Source of the DNA: LMUY01 sp964245075
Lineage (GTDB): Bacteria; Pseudomonadota; Alphaproteobacteria; Acetobacterales; Acetobacteraceae
Reading direction: 5' to 3'
DNA length: 64,000 nt
Assembly (NCBI GenBank): GCA_964245075.1
Contig: CAXTLC010000009.1
Span: forward strand, 9,447 to 73,446
Below the pieces are notes generated by a model. The model was not told where the DNA came from. It searched no databases and saw only the letters and a list, made by a program, of their open reading frames with translations. Positions 26,093-33,667 of this stretch are shown here, in pieces (position 1 is the stretch's first letter; the number at the start of each line of letters is the position of its first letter). The translations under genes and the position numbers were made by a program.

Positions 26093-26485
26093 ATGCGCCT
26101 TGCCCTCGCGGCTGCCGTCGTGTTGTTCAATTTCGCCGCCCAGGCGCAGACCCCGCTCACCGGCACCACCGGGCCGCTCGCATCCGACCCGCCCAGGACG
26201 AGCACTCCGCCCTCCTCCGCCGCCATCAGCCCGGGCACGGCGCAGACCGCCCCGGCATCCCGCCGGCACGCCCACCGCACCTTGCAGGAGCGCTTCGACG
26301 AGGCGAACACCACGCATGACGGCCACCTGACCGCCGAGCAGGCCCGTGCCAAGATGCCGTCCGTGGCGCGGGACTTCGCCGCGATCGACACGGGCAGCAA
26401 GGGCTATGTCACCCTGGACGAGATCCGCGCCCATGCCCGCAACCAGAGGGCCGCCCGCCGCGCCGCCCGGACGACCCAGCAGTGA
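26093..26485 (+). CDS. Exported EF-hand-like protein
   Basis: The 130-residue protein has a signal peptide (MRLALAAAVVLFNFAAQAQ, cut after AQA), a Pro/Ser/Thr-rich linker and two degenerate EF-hand loops: RFDEANTTHDGHLTAEQA near residue 70 and IDTGSKGYVTLDEI near 100. The loops keep several Asp/Asn/Thr ligands but not the full set, so calcium binding is plausible but unproven. The tail is highly basic. It likely acts in the periplasm. The stop overlaps the next small gene as GTGA. Confidence 0.75.
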   Translation: MRLALAAAVVLFNFAAQAQTPLTGTTGPLASDPPRTSTPPSSAAISPGTAQTAPASRRHAHRTLQERFDEANTTHDGHLTAEQARAKMPSVARDFAAIDTGSKGYVTLDEIRAHARNQRAARRAARTTQQ

Positions 26486-26655
26486 CCGACGGCACGCCGG
26501 AAGCGGTGGCATTCCGCTTGATGGAGAAAATCCTGGAGAGCATGCCCCAGCCGTCCGGCAAGGAAGAGCTGCTCAAGCTGTATGCCGAATGCATCGCCAC
26601 CGTGCGCGGGCCGGTGGCGGAGGACTTATTGCAGGCGCTCAGCTTGGACGATTAA
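26482..26655 (+). CDS. 57-residue hypothetical protein coupled to the EF-hand gene
   Basis: GTG 26482 overlaps the EF-hand gene's stop as GTGA. The product (AFRLMEKILESMPQPSGKEELLKLYAECIATV...) is predicted to be all helical, soluble and acidic. It is too short for most gene finders. The exact overlap, a protein-like codon pattern and a natural stop support it. I do not recognise the family; partnership with the EF-hand protein is unlikely if that is exported, so co-expression may be incidental. Confidence 0.6.
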   Translation: MTDGTPEAVAFRLMEKILESMPQPSGKEELLKLYAECIATVRGPVAEDLLQALSLDD

Positions 26656-26686
26656 GCGAACCCTCGCACGTACACTTTCAATTGTT

Positions 26687-26692
26687 TATACT
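26687..26692 (+). promoter_or_regulatory. Possible -10 element giving a leaderless transcript
   Basis: TATACT lies seven bases before the ATG of the carrier-thioesterase gene in an AT-rich 43-base gap. Transcription from it would begin at or next to the ATG, which also lacks a Shine-Dalgarno sequence. The -35 box is poor. This is an inference from spacing. Confidence 0.35.
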
Positions 26693-26698
26693 CGTACC

Positions 26699-27772
26699 AT
26701 GGATGCTACCTTCCAAGACACGCAGGCTCGGCTTGCCCGGATCTGGACCGGGCTGCTGCCGGGCGGCGCGTCCAGCTCGCCGCTTGAGCCGGAGACCGAC
26801 TTCTTCGAAGCGGGCGGCCACTCGCTCCTGGCTACGCGCATGCTGTCGCGGGTGCAGCAGGAGTTCGGCACCCAGATCACGCTGCCCCTGTTCTATCGCC
26901 AGCCGACCTTGGACGGCTTGGCGCGCGCGCTCGTGGCGGAGCCGCCGCCGCGCTATTTCCGCTTCGACCGGGTCACCCGGCTAGGGGGCGGCAGCCGCAA
27001 GCCCGTGTATGCCGTCGTGCACAGCAACGGCGCGTTCATGCCACTCGGCCAGCTCGTGGGTGAGCAGCATCCTTTCCTGGCGCTTCAAGCCGCCGATCGC
27101 CGTAGCGGCGCCCGGCTGCCTTCCACGGTGGAGGAGATCGCTGCCGGCTACGTCCGCCAGCTCCGTGTGCTGGAGCCGTCTGGGCCATACGTGCTGCTCG
27201 GCTGGTGTTTGGCGGGTAATCTGGCGTTCGAAGCGGCGCAGCAACTACGTGCCGCCGGTGAGAGGGTGGCGGCCGTCGTGCTGGTTGACACCTGGAACCC
27301 GGCCTACCTCGCGCAGATGAACCGGTTGCGGCGGCTTGTGGCCGAGCGCTCGTACGGGTTGCAGATAATCCTGACCGAACTCGGCAAGGTTCGGCGGGGA
27401 CGGATGACGCTGAGGGCGTTCCTGCGCCGGCGCAACGTCATCCAGCATTTCATGGTGGAACCGGACGAGGTCGCGCCCGGCGCCGCCCCGGCCGGCTACC
27501 TAGCCGACCGCGCGTTCGACCAAGCCTTGCTCAACCAAGTCAAGCAGGCGTCCGGCCGCTACCGGCCCCGCCCGTATGACGGTGCCGTGTTGCTGATCCG
27601 CTCGTCCGAGGAGCCGGCCGGGTATGGGCTGGACCAGCGCTTCGGCTGGAGGCCGGTCGTGGGCGGCGGGCTGAGGATGCGCACCGTGCCCGGCAGTCAT
27701 TTCTCCATCTTCCTGGAACCTGCCATCCACCTCCTTTCCCGATACGTGCGGGAGATCGCCGATGGCGGATGA
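26699..27772 (+). CDS. Free-standing peptidyl/acyl carrier-thioesterase didomain protein
   Basis: The 357-residue protein joins a carrier domain (about 8-80) and an alpha/beta-hydrolase thioesterase (about 100-355). The phosphopantetheine site is Ser42 in FFEAGGHSLLATRML. The thioesterase nucleophile elbow reads LLGWCLAGNLAFEAA, so Cys170 replaces the usual Ser; Asp197 (VVLVDTW) and His334 (PGSHFSIF) complete the triad. This is the end of a non-ribosomal synthetase without its adenylation and condensation domains, and none lies nearby. The position beside polysaccharide genes suggests transfer of an acyl or aminoacyl group. ATG 26699 starts the homology. Confidence 0.85.
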   Translation: MDATFQDTQARLARIWTGLLPGGASSSPLEPETDFFEAGGHSLLATRMLSRVQQEFGTQITLPLFYRQPTLDGLARALVAEPPPRYFRFDRVTRLGGGSRKPVYAVVHSNGAFMPLGQLVGEQHPFLALQAADRRSGARLPSTVEEIAAGYVRQLRVLEPSGPYVLLGWCLAGNLAFEAAQQLRAAGERVAAVVLVDTWNPAYLAQMNRLRRLVAERSYGLQIILTELGKVRRGRMTLRAFLRRRNVIQHFMVEPDEVAPGAAPAGYLADRAFDQALLNQVKQASGRYRPRPYDGAVLLIRSSEEPAGYGLDQRFGWRPVVGGGLRMRTVPGSHFSIFLEPAIHLLSRYVREIADGG

Positions 27773-27847
27773 CCACGGCTTAACATTTGCTTCATCGCCA
27801 TCAGCCAGGTTGACGGCCTCGCGTAACCGCACCGGGAATGGGGTCAG

Positions 27848-28402
27848 ATGAGGGCTGTAACCGACTTTGCCGATTTGGCCGTGCTTCTGCCGGTCGCCTG
27901 CCTGGTCGCGCTGTTCATGGGCGTGGCAGGCTGGTGGCGCGGCCTGCTTGCCTGGGTTTTTTCAGTCGGCGGCACCTTGGCAGTGATGTTCGTGCTCAAG
28001 GCGGCGGGCGCCGCGCTGGCCGATGACCCGTTGGGGACCGACGCGGCAAGCCCGAGCGGGCACGTTGCGGCGGCATGCGTCGTTTACGGCGGTCTAGCGG
28101 TCCTGCTGCTGCGCGGCCGCATGTCGGCGCCGTTCCTATTCGTGGCGCCCGGGGCCGTCGCGCTTGTTATCGGCTATTCCCGCATCGAGCTGCTGGCCCA
28201 CAGCTTGGGTGAGGTCGTGAGCGGCGCGGCCGTGGGGTACGCGGGCGTGGCAGTCCTGGCGGCGACGGCCGGGCCGCGGCCGCGGCTCGCCGCCTGGCCG
28301 GTGATGGCGGTCACCGCGGTGACGGCCTGCGCGATGCTCGCCTGCCACGGCCTCCATCTGGGCGCGGAGGCAGCGATCCGTTCCGCTTTCCTGCCGCGAT
28401 GA
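27848..28402 (+). CDS. PAP2-superfamily membrane protein
   Basis: The 184-residue product has five or six hydrophobic helices. Phosphatase motifs are visible: Lys51, PSGH (69-72) and SR-x5-H (111-118) followed by Glu122 where the family normally has Asp. PAP2 enzymes remove phosphate from lipid phosphates such as undecaprenyl diphosphate. The usual RP after the lysine motif is not seen, so activity is uncertain. It is followed by the short Wzz-like gene ten bases later, so it may serve lipid-carrier recycling in polysaccharide export. Confidence 0.72.
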   Translation: MRAVTDFADLAVLLPVACLVALFMGVAGWWRGLLAWVFSVGGTLAVMFVLKAAGAALADDPLGTDAASPSGHVAAACVVYGGLAVLLLRGRMSAPFLFVAPGAVALVIGYSRIELLAHSLGEVVSGAAVGYAGVAVLAATAGPRPRLAAWPVMAVTAVTACAMLACHGLHLGAEAAIRSAFLPR

Positions 28403-28412
28403 CGTCACGAAG

Positions 28413-29573
28413 GTGAAAGGGTCCGCGCTGGCCGGCTGGGCGGCCCCGGGCACGCTCGCCATCATCGCCGGGCCGGGCGAGCCGGTGTTCCCACACGCGT
28501 GGCGGCGGGCGACCGTGCTGTGCATGGGCCTGCTCGCCACGGCCGCGTCCGTTGAAGCCGTTTGGCTGCTGGATCAACCGGATACCGTGCTCCAGACCCG
28601 TATCGTGGCTGACGGCGGCGCTGCCGGGCGAGGGGCGCTTGCCGCCATGGCGATGCGCTTCGCCACCGATCCTGAGCATCGCGTGCTGCTGGGGGACGGC
28701 GGAGGCACGCTGCTGGTCACGGTGCAGGACCGTGATGCCGCCATTGCCCGGGAACGCCTGCAATCGATGGTCGACACCATTCTGAACATGCCCGCCGCTG
28801 CCGCAACGCCTGTCGCGCCGAGGCCGGCCGGCTCGGCTTTGGTGGAGGAACGCTTGCGCCTCCAGGCCGCGTCCGATGCCTTGGAAACGCGCGCGGCGGA
28901 TCTGTCGGCGGCGTTGACCGCGGTGACCCGGGACTTGGCCGCATCCCTGCGCAATGCGGCGGACCGCCGGGCAGGGGGCTCCGTGTCGGGCAAAGGGGCT
29001 GCGGTGCTGGCTGACCTACAGCTTCAGCGTTTCACCCTGCTCACGAAATACCAGAGCGACTTTCCCGCCATCGTCGCCTTGGAAGGCCAGATCCGGGACC
29101 TCAAGGCGTTCCTGGCGGACAGCGCTCACCGGGCTGACTCCCACCTGCCCGGTCCCGAGCCGGCCGACGCGGTGTTGTTGGCCGAGCGGGACAGGCTGCG
29201 GAGCGAACTCGCCAGCTTGGACACCCGCCGCGGCACTCTGGGCGCGGAGTTGGCTTCCCTGGACAATCGGCCAGCCGACGTGCCGCCCGCGGCCCTTGCC
29301 AATCCGGCTTTGGCCGTACCGATCCTGGTTGAAGCAGCGACCATGAGCGGCCTCGGCCCAGATACGCGTCCCGGCGCGATGGCCGCCGTGAGCCTGGCAG
29401 GCTTGCTGTTGTCTCTCCTGTCGTTGCGGGCCGGCCGGCGCCGGGCGGCTGCCATGCCCCATCTGCGTTCGCTGATGCTTGACCGGGAGGAAGCGGCAGC
29501 ATTGCCCGCCGGTTCCGAGCTGATGATCGTGCAACTGCCGTCGGAGGCCGCGCTCCGCTACAACCGTTCGTAG
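28413..29573 (+). CDS. Wzz/GumC-like polysaccharide co-polymerase, short atypical form
   Basis: The 386-residue protein has a membrane helix near residues 33-52, a long helical coiled-coil region (about 140-285) and a second membrane segment near 320-342. The motif LQRFTLLTKYQSDFPAIVALEGQIRDLKAFL resembles the GNVR region of GumC/Wzz proteins (compare LEVERRDLLTRYQDDFP in the larger paralogue at 30211). It is shorter than usual in the periplasmic part. GTG 28413 is the first good start. It converges with the kinase-like gene, overlapping it by 16 bases. A role in chain-length control is inferred. Confidence 0.7.
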   Translation: MKGSALAGWAAPGTLAIIAGPGEPVFPHAWRRATVLCMGLLATAASVEAVWLLDQPDTVLQTRIVADGGAAGRGALAAMAMRFATDPEHRVLLGDGGGTLLVTVQDRDAAIARERLQSMVDTILNMPAAAATPVAPRPAGSALVEERLRLQAASDALETRAADLSAALTAVTRDLAASLRNAADRRAGGSVSGKGAAVLADLQLQRFTLLTKYQSDFPAIVALEGQIRDLKAFLADSAHRADSHLPGPEPADAVLLAERDRLRSELASLDTRRGTLGAELASLDNRPADVPPAALANPALAVPILVEAATMSGLGPDTRPGAMAAVSLAGLLLSLLSLRAGRRRAAAMPHLRSLMLDREEAAALPAGSELMIVQLPSEAALRYNRS

Positions 29574-30214
29574 GCAGCGCGCGGCACGTGAAAGCGCCGC
29601 TTGTTCAGGATCACCCCGGCGATGTGGCCGCCCACTTCGGCCAGCCGGTCGCGCAGGGCGCGAACGGCGCTGGCGCGGGTGCTTTCCGCTGCCACCACCA
29701 TCAAGTTGGAGTCCACCACTGAGGCCAGCGCCGTGCCCGTGAACGCGCGCTGCGCGGACGGCGCGTCTACCAGCACCATCCCGAACCGGGGCCGCAGCTC
29801 CTTGATCAGCATGGACCAGGCCGCAGGTTGCAGCGCCGATCCGGCCGGCGCCGCGACCACGAGCGGGCTGGCGCTCACCCGGTGCATCTCCAGCGCCGCC
29901 GGCGCGTCCGTCAACTGGCGAAGCCCGGCCGGCATGCCATACACGCTGCGCGGCCAATCCGCCCCGCCCCGCCCCGCCGGCTCGGTGGCCAGCAGGAGCG
30001 TGTCGAGGCCCAGTATGCCGGCGGCCACCAGGCTGATGTCACGCGCGAGGGTGGACACGCCTTCGCCATTGCGGGCGGCGATCAGCTGCACGACGGACGT
30101 GCTGGGCCGGTCCTGCCGCAGCACGTAGATCAACTGGCTTGCCTCCGGCACGCTCAGCAGCAGGGGGGGCGGCAAGCCGGCCAGGTTCGGGTCGGCGTCG
30201 ATGACGGCGCTCAA
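29558..30214 (-). CDS. BY-kinase/CpsD-like ATPase-fold protein lacking the Walker A lysine
   Basis: The 218-residue protein has the fold of bacterial tyrosine kinases and MinD-type ATPases that accompany Wzz proteins. The P-loop reads ARNGEGVSTLA (residues 47-57): Val53 stands where the ATP-binding lysine (GKST) should be. Walker B is MVLVDAPS (146-153), but the A' motif is LLLATEPA instead of the usual Asp-containing LLID. There is no C-terminal tyrosine cluster. It is therefore probably catalytically inactive and may act structurally with the GumC-like partner. TTG 30214 overlaps the stop of that partner as TTGA. Confidence 0.75.
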   Translation of the reverse strand: MSAVIDADPNLAGLPPPLLLSVPEASQLIYVLRQDRPSTSVVQLIAARNGEGVSTLARDISLVAAGILGLDTLLLATEPAGRGGADWPRSVYGMPAGLRQLTDAPAALEMHRVSASPLVVAAPAGSALQPAAWSMLIKELRPRFGMVLVDAPSAQRAFTGTALASVVDSNLMVVAAESTRASAVRALRDRLAEVGGHIAGVILNKRRFHVPRAAYERL

Positions 30215-31752
30215 ACGCCGAAACTCGGGCGTTCCGCGCCACGGCGGGCCCTGGCGCGGGGCGCCGGCTGGCGGCGCCGGGCCGGGAGCAGCGGCACCGC
30301 CATCAAGACCGGCAGGGCCAGTTGCCGTTCCACGTCGCGGACGTTGATGAAGATTTGCCGCGTCGCATTCAGCAGCGCGAACATGCTGACCGCGCCCAGC
30401 ACGCCCAGCACGAAGCCGCCTGCAAACAGCAGGATGCGCGGGTTGCGCCCGTTCAAGGGCGCGTCCGGCGGTTGGACCACGCGCACGTTGGCGCCGCGCG
30501 CCCGCTCCAAGGCGTCCGACAGCGCCGTTTCCTCGCTGCTGCGGGCAATCGACCGGTAGCTCTGATCCAGCACGTCCCGCGTGCGCTGCAAATCCCGGTA
30601 TTGGCGCGCCAGCCCGATCAGCTCGTCCGTACGGGATTGCAACCGGGCGGCGTCAGCTTCCAGTTGCGTTTTCTTGGCCGTCAAGCCCTGCAACTGGGCC
30701 GAAAGGGTGATCTCCTCCCGGTGCAGATCATCGAACACGGTGTTGCGGCCGGTGCGGGTGATGTTACCCTCCCGTCCCTGGTTGCCGTTGATCTGCCGGC
30801 GCAACGCGGCGATCTGCTGGTCAACGTCGCGCACCAGCGGGAAATCGTCCTGATAGCGGGTGAGCAGATCCCGGCGCTCGACTTCCAGCTTGAGGAGGCT
30901 GTCCGTCAGCCCGGTGGATTGCTGCGACCGGCCGCTCTCGGCGAACATCTGCACGGTCGAGGGCACGGACACCAGCTCCCGGTGCAGCGCCTCGACCCGG
31001 GCTGCGATCTCGCCGATCTGCTGGGCGTTGGTGCTCTGCTGAGCGGTGTTGTCCGCCTTCTGCCGGAGTTGCAAGCTGATCTGCTCGTCCAGGTTGCTGA
31101 TGCCGTGCTCGATGCCGAACTGCGCAAGCGTCTCCTCCGCCTGGCGCAGCCGCTCGGCGAACCGGTCCCGCTGGGAAGCCACGCCGCTCTGCGGCTGCGC
31201 CTTGTCGAAGATGCCGGAGCGGTAGGTGATATAGTGCGAGATCAAGTCCTGCAGCACCCGGATGGCGACCGCACGGTCCGGGTTGCGCAGGCTCAACTCC
31301 AGGACGTTGGATTGCGGGATGCTGGTGATGACGAGATCGTTGGCGAAGCGGGTGACGGCGGCCCGCAGGGCGGAGCCGTCCCGCGGCAGGCCGGGGTAAA
31401 CCACATCCGGCCCGATCCCCCCCAGCACCTCGGACGCCAGCGCCGGGCTTTGTAGGATCTGCAATTCGCCCTGGATGATCTGGTTGCGGTCCAGCGTGAT
31501 GTCGTTGCCGGTATCCCGGTTGCCGGGATGGAAGACGTAGTCGCTGCCATACAGCACCAGCAGCCGGGCGGAGGCGACGTGAGTGGTGCGCGCCAGCAAT
31601 CCGGCGCCGATGCCCAGCAGCGCGGGTATGACGAACGCCAGCGCCATCGCCCGCTTGTAGTAGAACAGCGCGGTCAGCAGGTCCCGCAGGCTGAACGCGG
31701 AGAATGCGTTGGACCGAAGCCGGGCTTCCTCGCCCTGAGCCGCCGCGCTCAC
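30211..31752 (-). CDS. GumC/Wzz-type polysaccharide co-polymerase
   Basis: The 513-residue inner membrane protein has a membrane helix near 35-58 (ALAFVIPALLGIGAGLLA), a large periplasmic part with coiled coils (about 180-390) and a second helix near 435-455 (ILLFAGGFVLGVLGAVSMF). The Wzz domain lies at the start and a GNVR-like motif (RQYRDLQRTRDVLDQSYRSIARSSEETALSDALERA) near 370. Such proteins set polymer length and link the inner membrane polymerase to Wza. GTG 31752 is chosen as start, since upstream residues do not resemble the family. Its stop overlaps the kinase-like gene. Confidence 0.88.
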   Translation of the reverse strand: MSAAAQGEEARLRSNAFSAFSLRDLLTALFYYKRAMALAFVIPALLGIGAGLLARTTHVASARLLVLYGSDYVFHPGNRDTGNDITLDRNQIIQGELQILQSPALASEVLGGIGPDVVYPGLPRDGSALRAAVTRFANDLVITSIPQSNVLELSLRNPDRAVAIRVLQDLISHYITYRSGIFDKAQPQSGVASQRDRFAERLRQAEETLAQFGIEHGISNLDEQISLQLRQKADNTAQQSTNAQQIGEIAARVEALHRELVSVPSTVQMFAESGRSQQSTGLTDSLLKLEVERRDLLTRYQDDFPLVRDVDQQIAALRRQINGNQGREGNITRTGRNTVFDDLHREEITLSAQLQGLTAKKTQLEADAARLQSRTDELIGLARQYRDLQRTRDVLDQSYRSIARSSEETALSDALERARGANVRVVQPPDAPLNGRNPRILLFAGGFVLGVLGAVSMFALLNATRQIFINVRDVERQLALPVLMAVPLLPARRRQPAPRARARRGAERPSFGV

Positions 31753-31801
31753 GCAACGGTGCCGGGTTTTAGCCTGAATACGTACAAAACCATGTCGGCA
31801 G

Positions 31802-31852
31802 AGTACATGAAAACGCCGCATCCGGGAAGTCTGCGGCTAGCACAAATGTACT
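31802..31852. promoter_or_regulatory. Spaced inverted repeat in the divergent wza-gumC promoter region
   Basis: AGTACAT (31802-31808) and ATGTACT (31846-31852) are perfect complements 37 bases apart in the 104-base gap between the divergent export genes. The right arm contains TGTACT, which could serve as a -10 box just ahead of ATG 31857. This could be a binding site, but the arms are short. Confidence 0.3.
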
Positions 31853-31856
31853 AAAC

Positions 31857-32615
31857 ATGGCATATCTCTGTATGTCTTTCACCTCTGCCATGGGATGGTC
31901 CTTGCGCGCCCGATTGATCCTGGCTGTGCTTCTGGTGCTGGAAAGCGCCTGCGCGCAGCATGTTGAGGTGGTGCCCACGCGGGTGGACGGGTTTGCCCCC
32001 TGGTCCGACGAGGTGCCGCCGCACCGCTTGACGGCTGGGGACGAGATCGACCTGCACTTCCTGGTCAACCCCGAACTGAACGACGCCAAGCTGGTGATCG
32101 GCCCGGATGGCCGGGTCACGGTGCCGTTGCTCGGCCCGGTGCTGGCGGACGGCCTGACAGTGGCGGAGTTCCGGGCCAAGCTGGAAGCCGGCTACGCATC
32201 CAAGCTGCGCGTGGCGGACCTGGACGTGGTTGTCCGCACGTACGGCTCTGCGCGCATCTACGTGGGCGGCGAGGTGAAGGCGCCCGGCGTCCTGCCGTTG
32301 CAGGGGCCCACGGACGTGTTGCAGGGCGTGATGATGGCCGGCGGCATGCTGAACACGGCGCGGTCAGGCGAGGTGGTGCTGATCCGGCGGCGGGCAGACC
32401 ACGTGCCGATGCTGCGAACCCTGAACCTGCGCCGTTTCGCCGGCTCGGCGGACCCGCGGGACGACGTGCGGCTGCAAGCGTCCGACGTGATCTACGTTCC
32501 CAAATCCAGCATCGCGGAGTTCGACCTGTTCGTCGACCAGTACCTCAACCAGTCGCTGCCGTTCACCAGGTCGCTCAACTACAATGTCGGCGGCCTCAGC
32601 CAATCGTTGTTTTGA
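31857..32615 (+). CDS. Polysaccharide export lipoprotein, Wza/GumB family
   Basis: The 252-residue protein has a hydrophobic signal followed by a lipobox-like LVLESAC near residue 27-33, so it is probably an outer-membrane lipoprotein. It contains the Poly_export domain (TAGDEIDLHFLVNPELNDAKLVIGPDGRVTVPLLGPVLADGLT near 60) and a SLBB domain (ARIYVGGEVKAPGVLPLQ near 135). It forms the outer-membrane channel for exopolysaccharide export. The start is uncertain: ATG 31857, 31872 and 31890 are in frame. It is divergent from gumC and convergent with the glycosyltransferase at 32634. Confidence 0.9.
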   Translation: MAYLCMSFTSAMGWSLRARLILAVLLVLESACAQHVEVVPTRVDGFAPWSDEVPPHRLTAGDEIDLHFLVNPELNDAKLVIGPDGRVTVPLLGPVLADGLTVAEFRAKLEAGYASKLRVADLDVVVRTYGSARIYVGGEVKAPGVLPLQGPTDVLQGVMMAGGMLNTARSGEVVLIRRRADHVPMLRTLNLRRFAGSADPRDDVRLQASDVIYVPKSSIAEFDLFVDQYLNQSLPFTRSLNYNVGGLSQSLF

Positions 32616-32633
32616 CGCTTGGCCCTTTTCTCC

Positions 32634-33578
32634 TCACCAGTCCCGCACCGTCCGCCGCCTCAGGTGGCCGAGCAGCCGGGCTGCCCGCAGCACGCGCGTC
32701 TTGCGCCGCCACTCGGCGGCCGTGAACGACCGGATCGGCCCGTCGGCATACTGCCAGAAGGCGAGATGCGGCTGGTCCGGCGGGAAGCCGATGGCGGCGT
32801 CCCGAAGGTAGTTCCTTGCCCAGGGCTTATCGAAGATCATGGCGTGCGACATGACCTGCGCGGACGGGAACGCGTCCATCGCCTCGACCCCCAGGACGCC
32901 GAACGGGGTGTCGGTCGCCTGCACGGCCGCGTTCAGCAGGTCCTGGTCCATCTTGGCCCACTCAGGCTTGCCGCTGCGGTCCACCAGCCGGCTCATGTCG
33001 GCGCCGTCGGCCGCGTGCAGGTCCAGCAGGCGTTCCCAGGCGTGCAGGAAGCCGAGTTCCGCAGCGTTGACGCCGACGCAGCCGCTGTTGAAGTAGCCGC
33101 TCACTGCCCGGTGCCCCAGCCCGGCGCGTTCGGCCAGCGCGCGCCATTCACGGCGGAACAGGTGGCTCGGCGGCATGAACGTTTCAGACAGGTCCAGCAC
33201 CAGCACCAGCCCAGCCTCGGCCCACCGGGCGAAGCTGGTCCAGGCAGTTTTCAGCACGATGTCCACGTCGAAGTACCAGATGCTCGCCGGCTCGGGATGC
33301 AGTTCGGCCGCGACCTGCAACATGAAGTGCGGCTTCCGGTTGCCCAGGTGCCACGTTCCGGCGACGGGCACGAAGCGGATGTCCACGCCGGGCGCCAAGG
33401 CCAGCGCCGCTCCGGCCGCCGGGCTGACCGGGCCGTCCCAATGCGGCAAAGCGCCGCGGTAGCCGACGACCAAGTGCCCGGTGAAGCCGTGGCGGACAGC
33501 CGAGTTGGCCAGCGCCGCCGCACCGTGGAAGTAGCTGCCTTCTGCCAGCATGCAGATGACGTGCGGCTTAGCATCCAT
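32634..33578 (-). CDS. Nucleotide-diphospho-sugar transferase-like protein
   Basis: The 314-residue protein starts HVICMLAEGSYFHGAAALANSAVRHGF and has IWYFDVDIVLKT, a DxD motif typical of GT-A fold sugar transferases, plus MDQDLLNAAVQA near 235. It resembles group-8/32-like glycosyltransferases but I cannot place it in a family. ATG 33578 is preceded by GGAG with five bases spacing, which rules out the ATG at 33599. Its start is 89 bases from the divergent GT4 gene. It probably adds a sugar during exopolysaccharide assembly. Confidence 0.7.
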   Translation of the reverse strand: MDAKPHVICMLAEGSYFHGAAALANSAVRHGFTGHLVVGYRGALPHWDGPVSPAAGAALALAPGVDIRFVPVAGTWHLGNRKPHFMLQVAAELHPEPASIWYFDVDIVLKTAWTSFARWAEAGLVLVLDLSETFMPPSHLFRREWRALAERAGLGHRAVSGYFNSGCVGVNAAELGFLHAWERLLDLHAADGADMSRLVDRSGKPEWAKMDQDLLNAAVQATDTPFGVLGVEAMDAFPSAQVMSHAMIFDKPWARNYLRDAAIGFPPDQPHLAFWQYADGPIRSFTAAEWRRKTRVLRAARLLGHLRRRTVRDW

Positions 33579-33667
33579 GATGTCTCCAACTTTGTTCATG
33601 GTGGTCTGCCATCCTGGCGCCCGGCCGGTCTGCTGTTGTGGCACCGCCCTCGTAGGATGCGCTCGTG

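Noticed and set aside
29955..29985. CGCCCCG-type short repeat
   Set aside because: It is inside the kinase-like coding region and encodes ordinary Gly/Arg residues.
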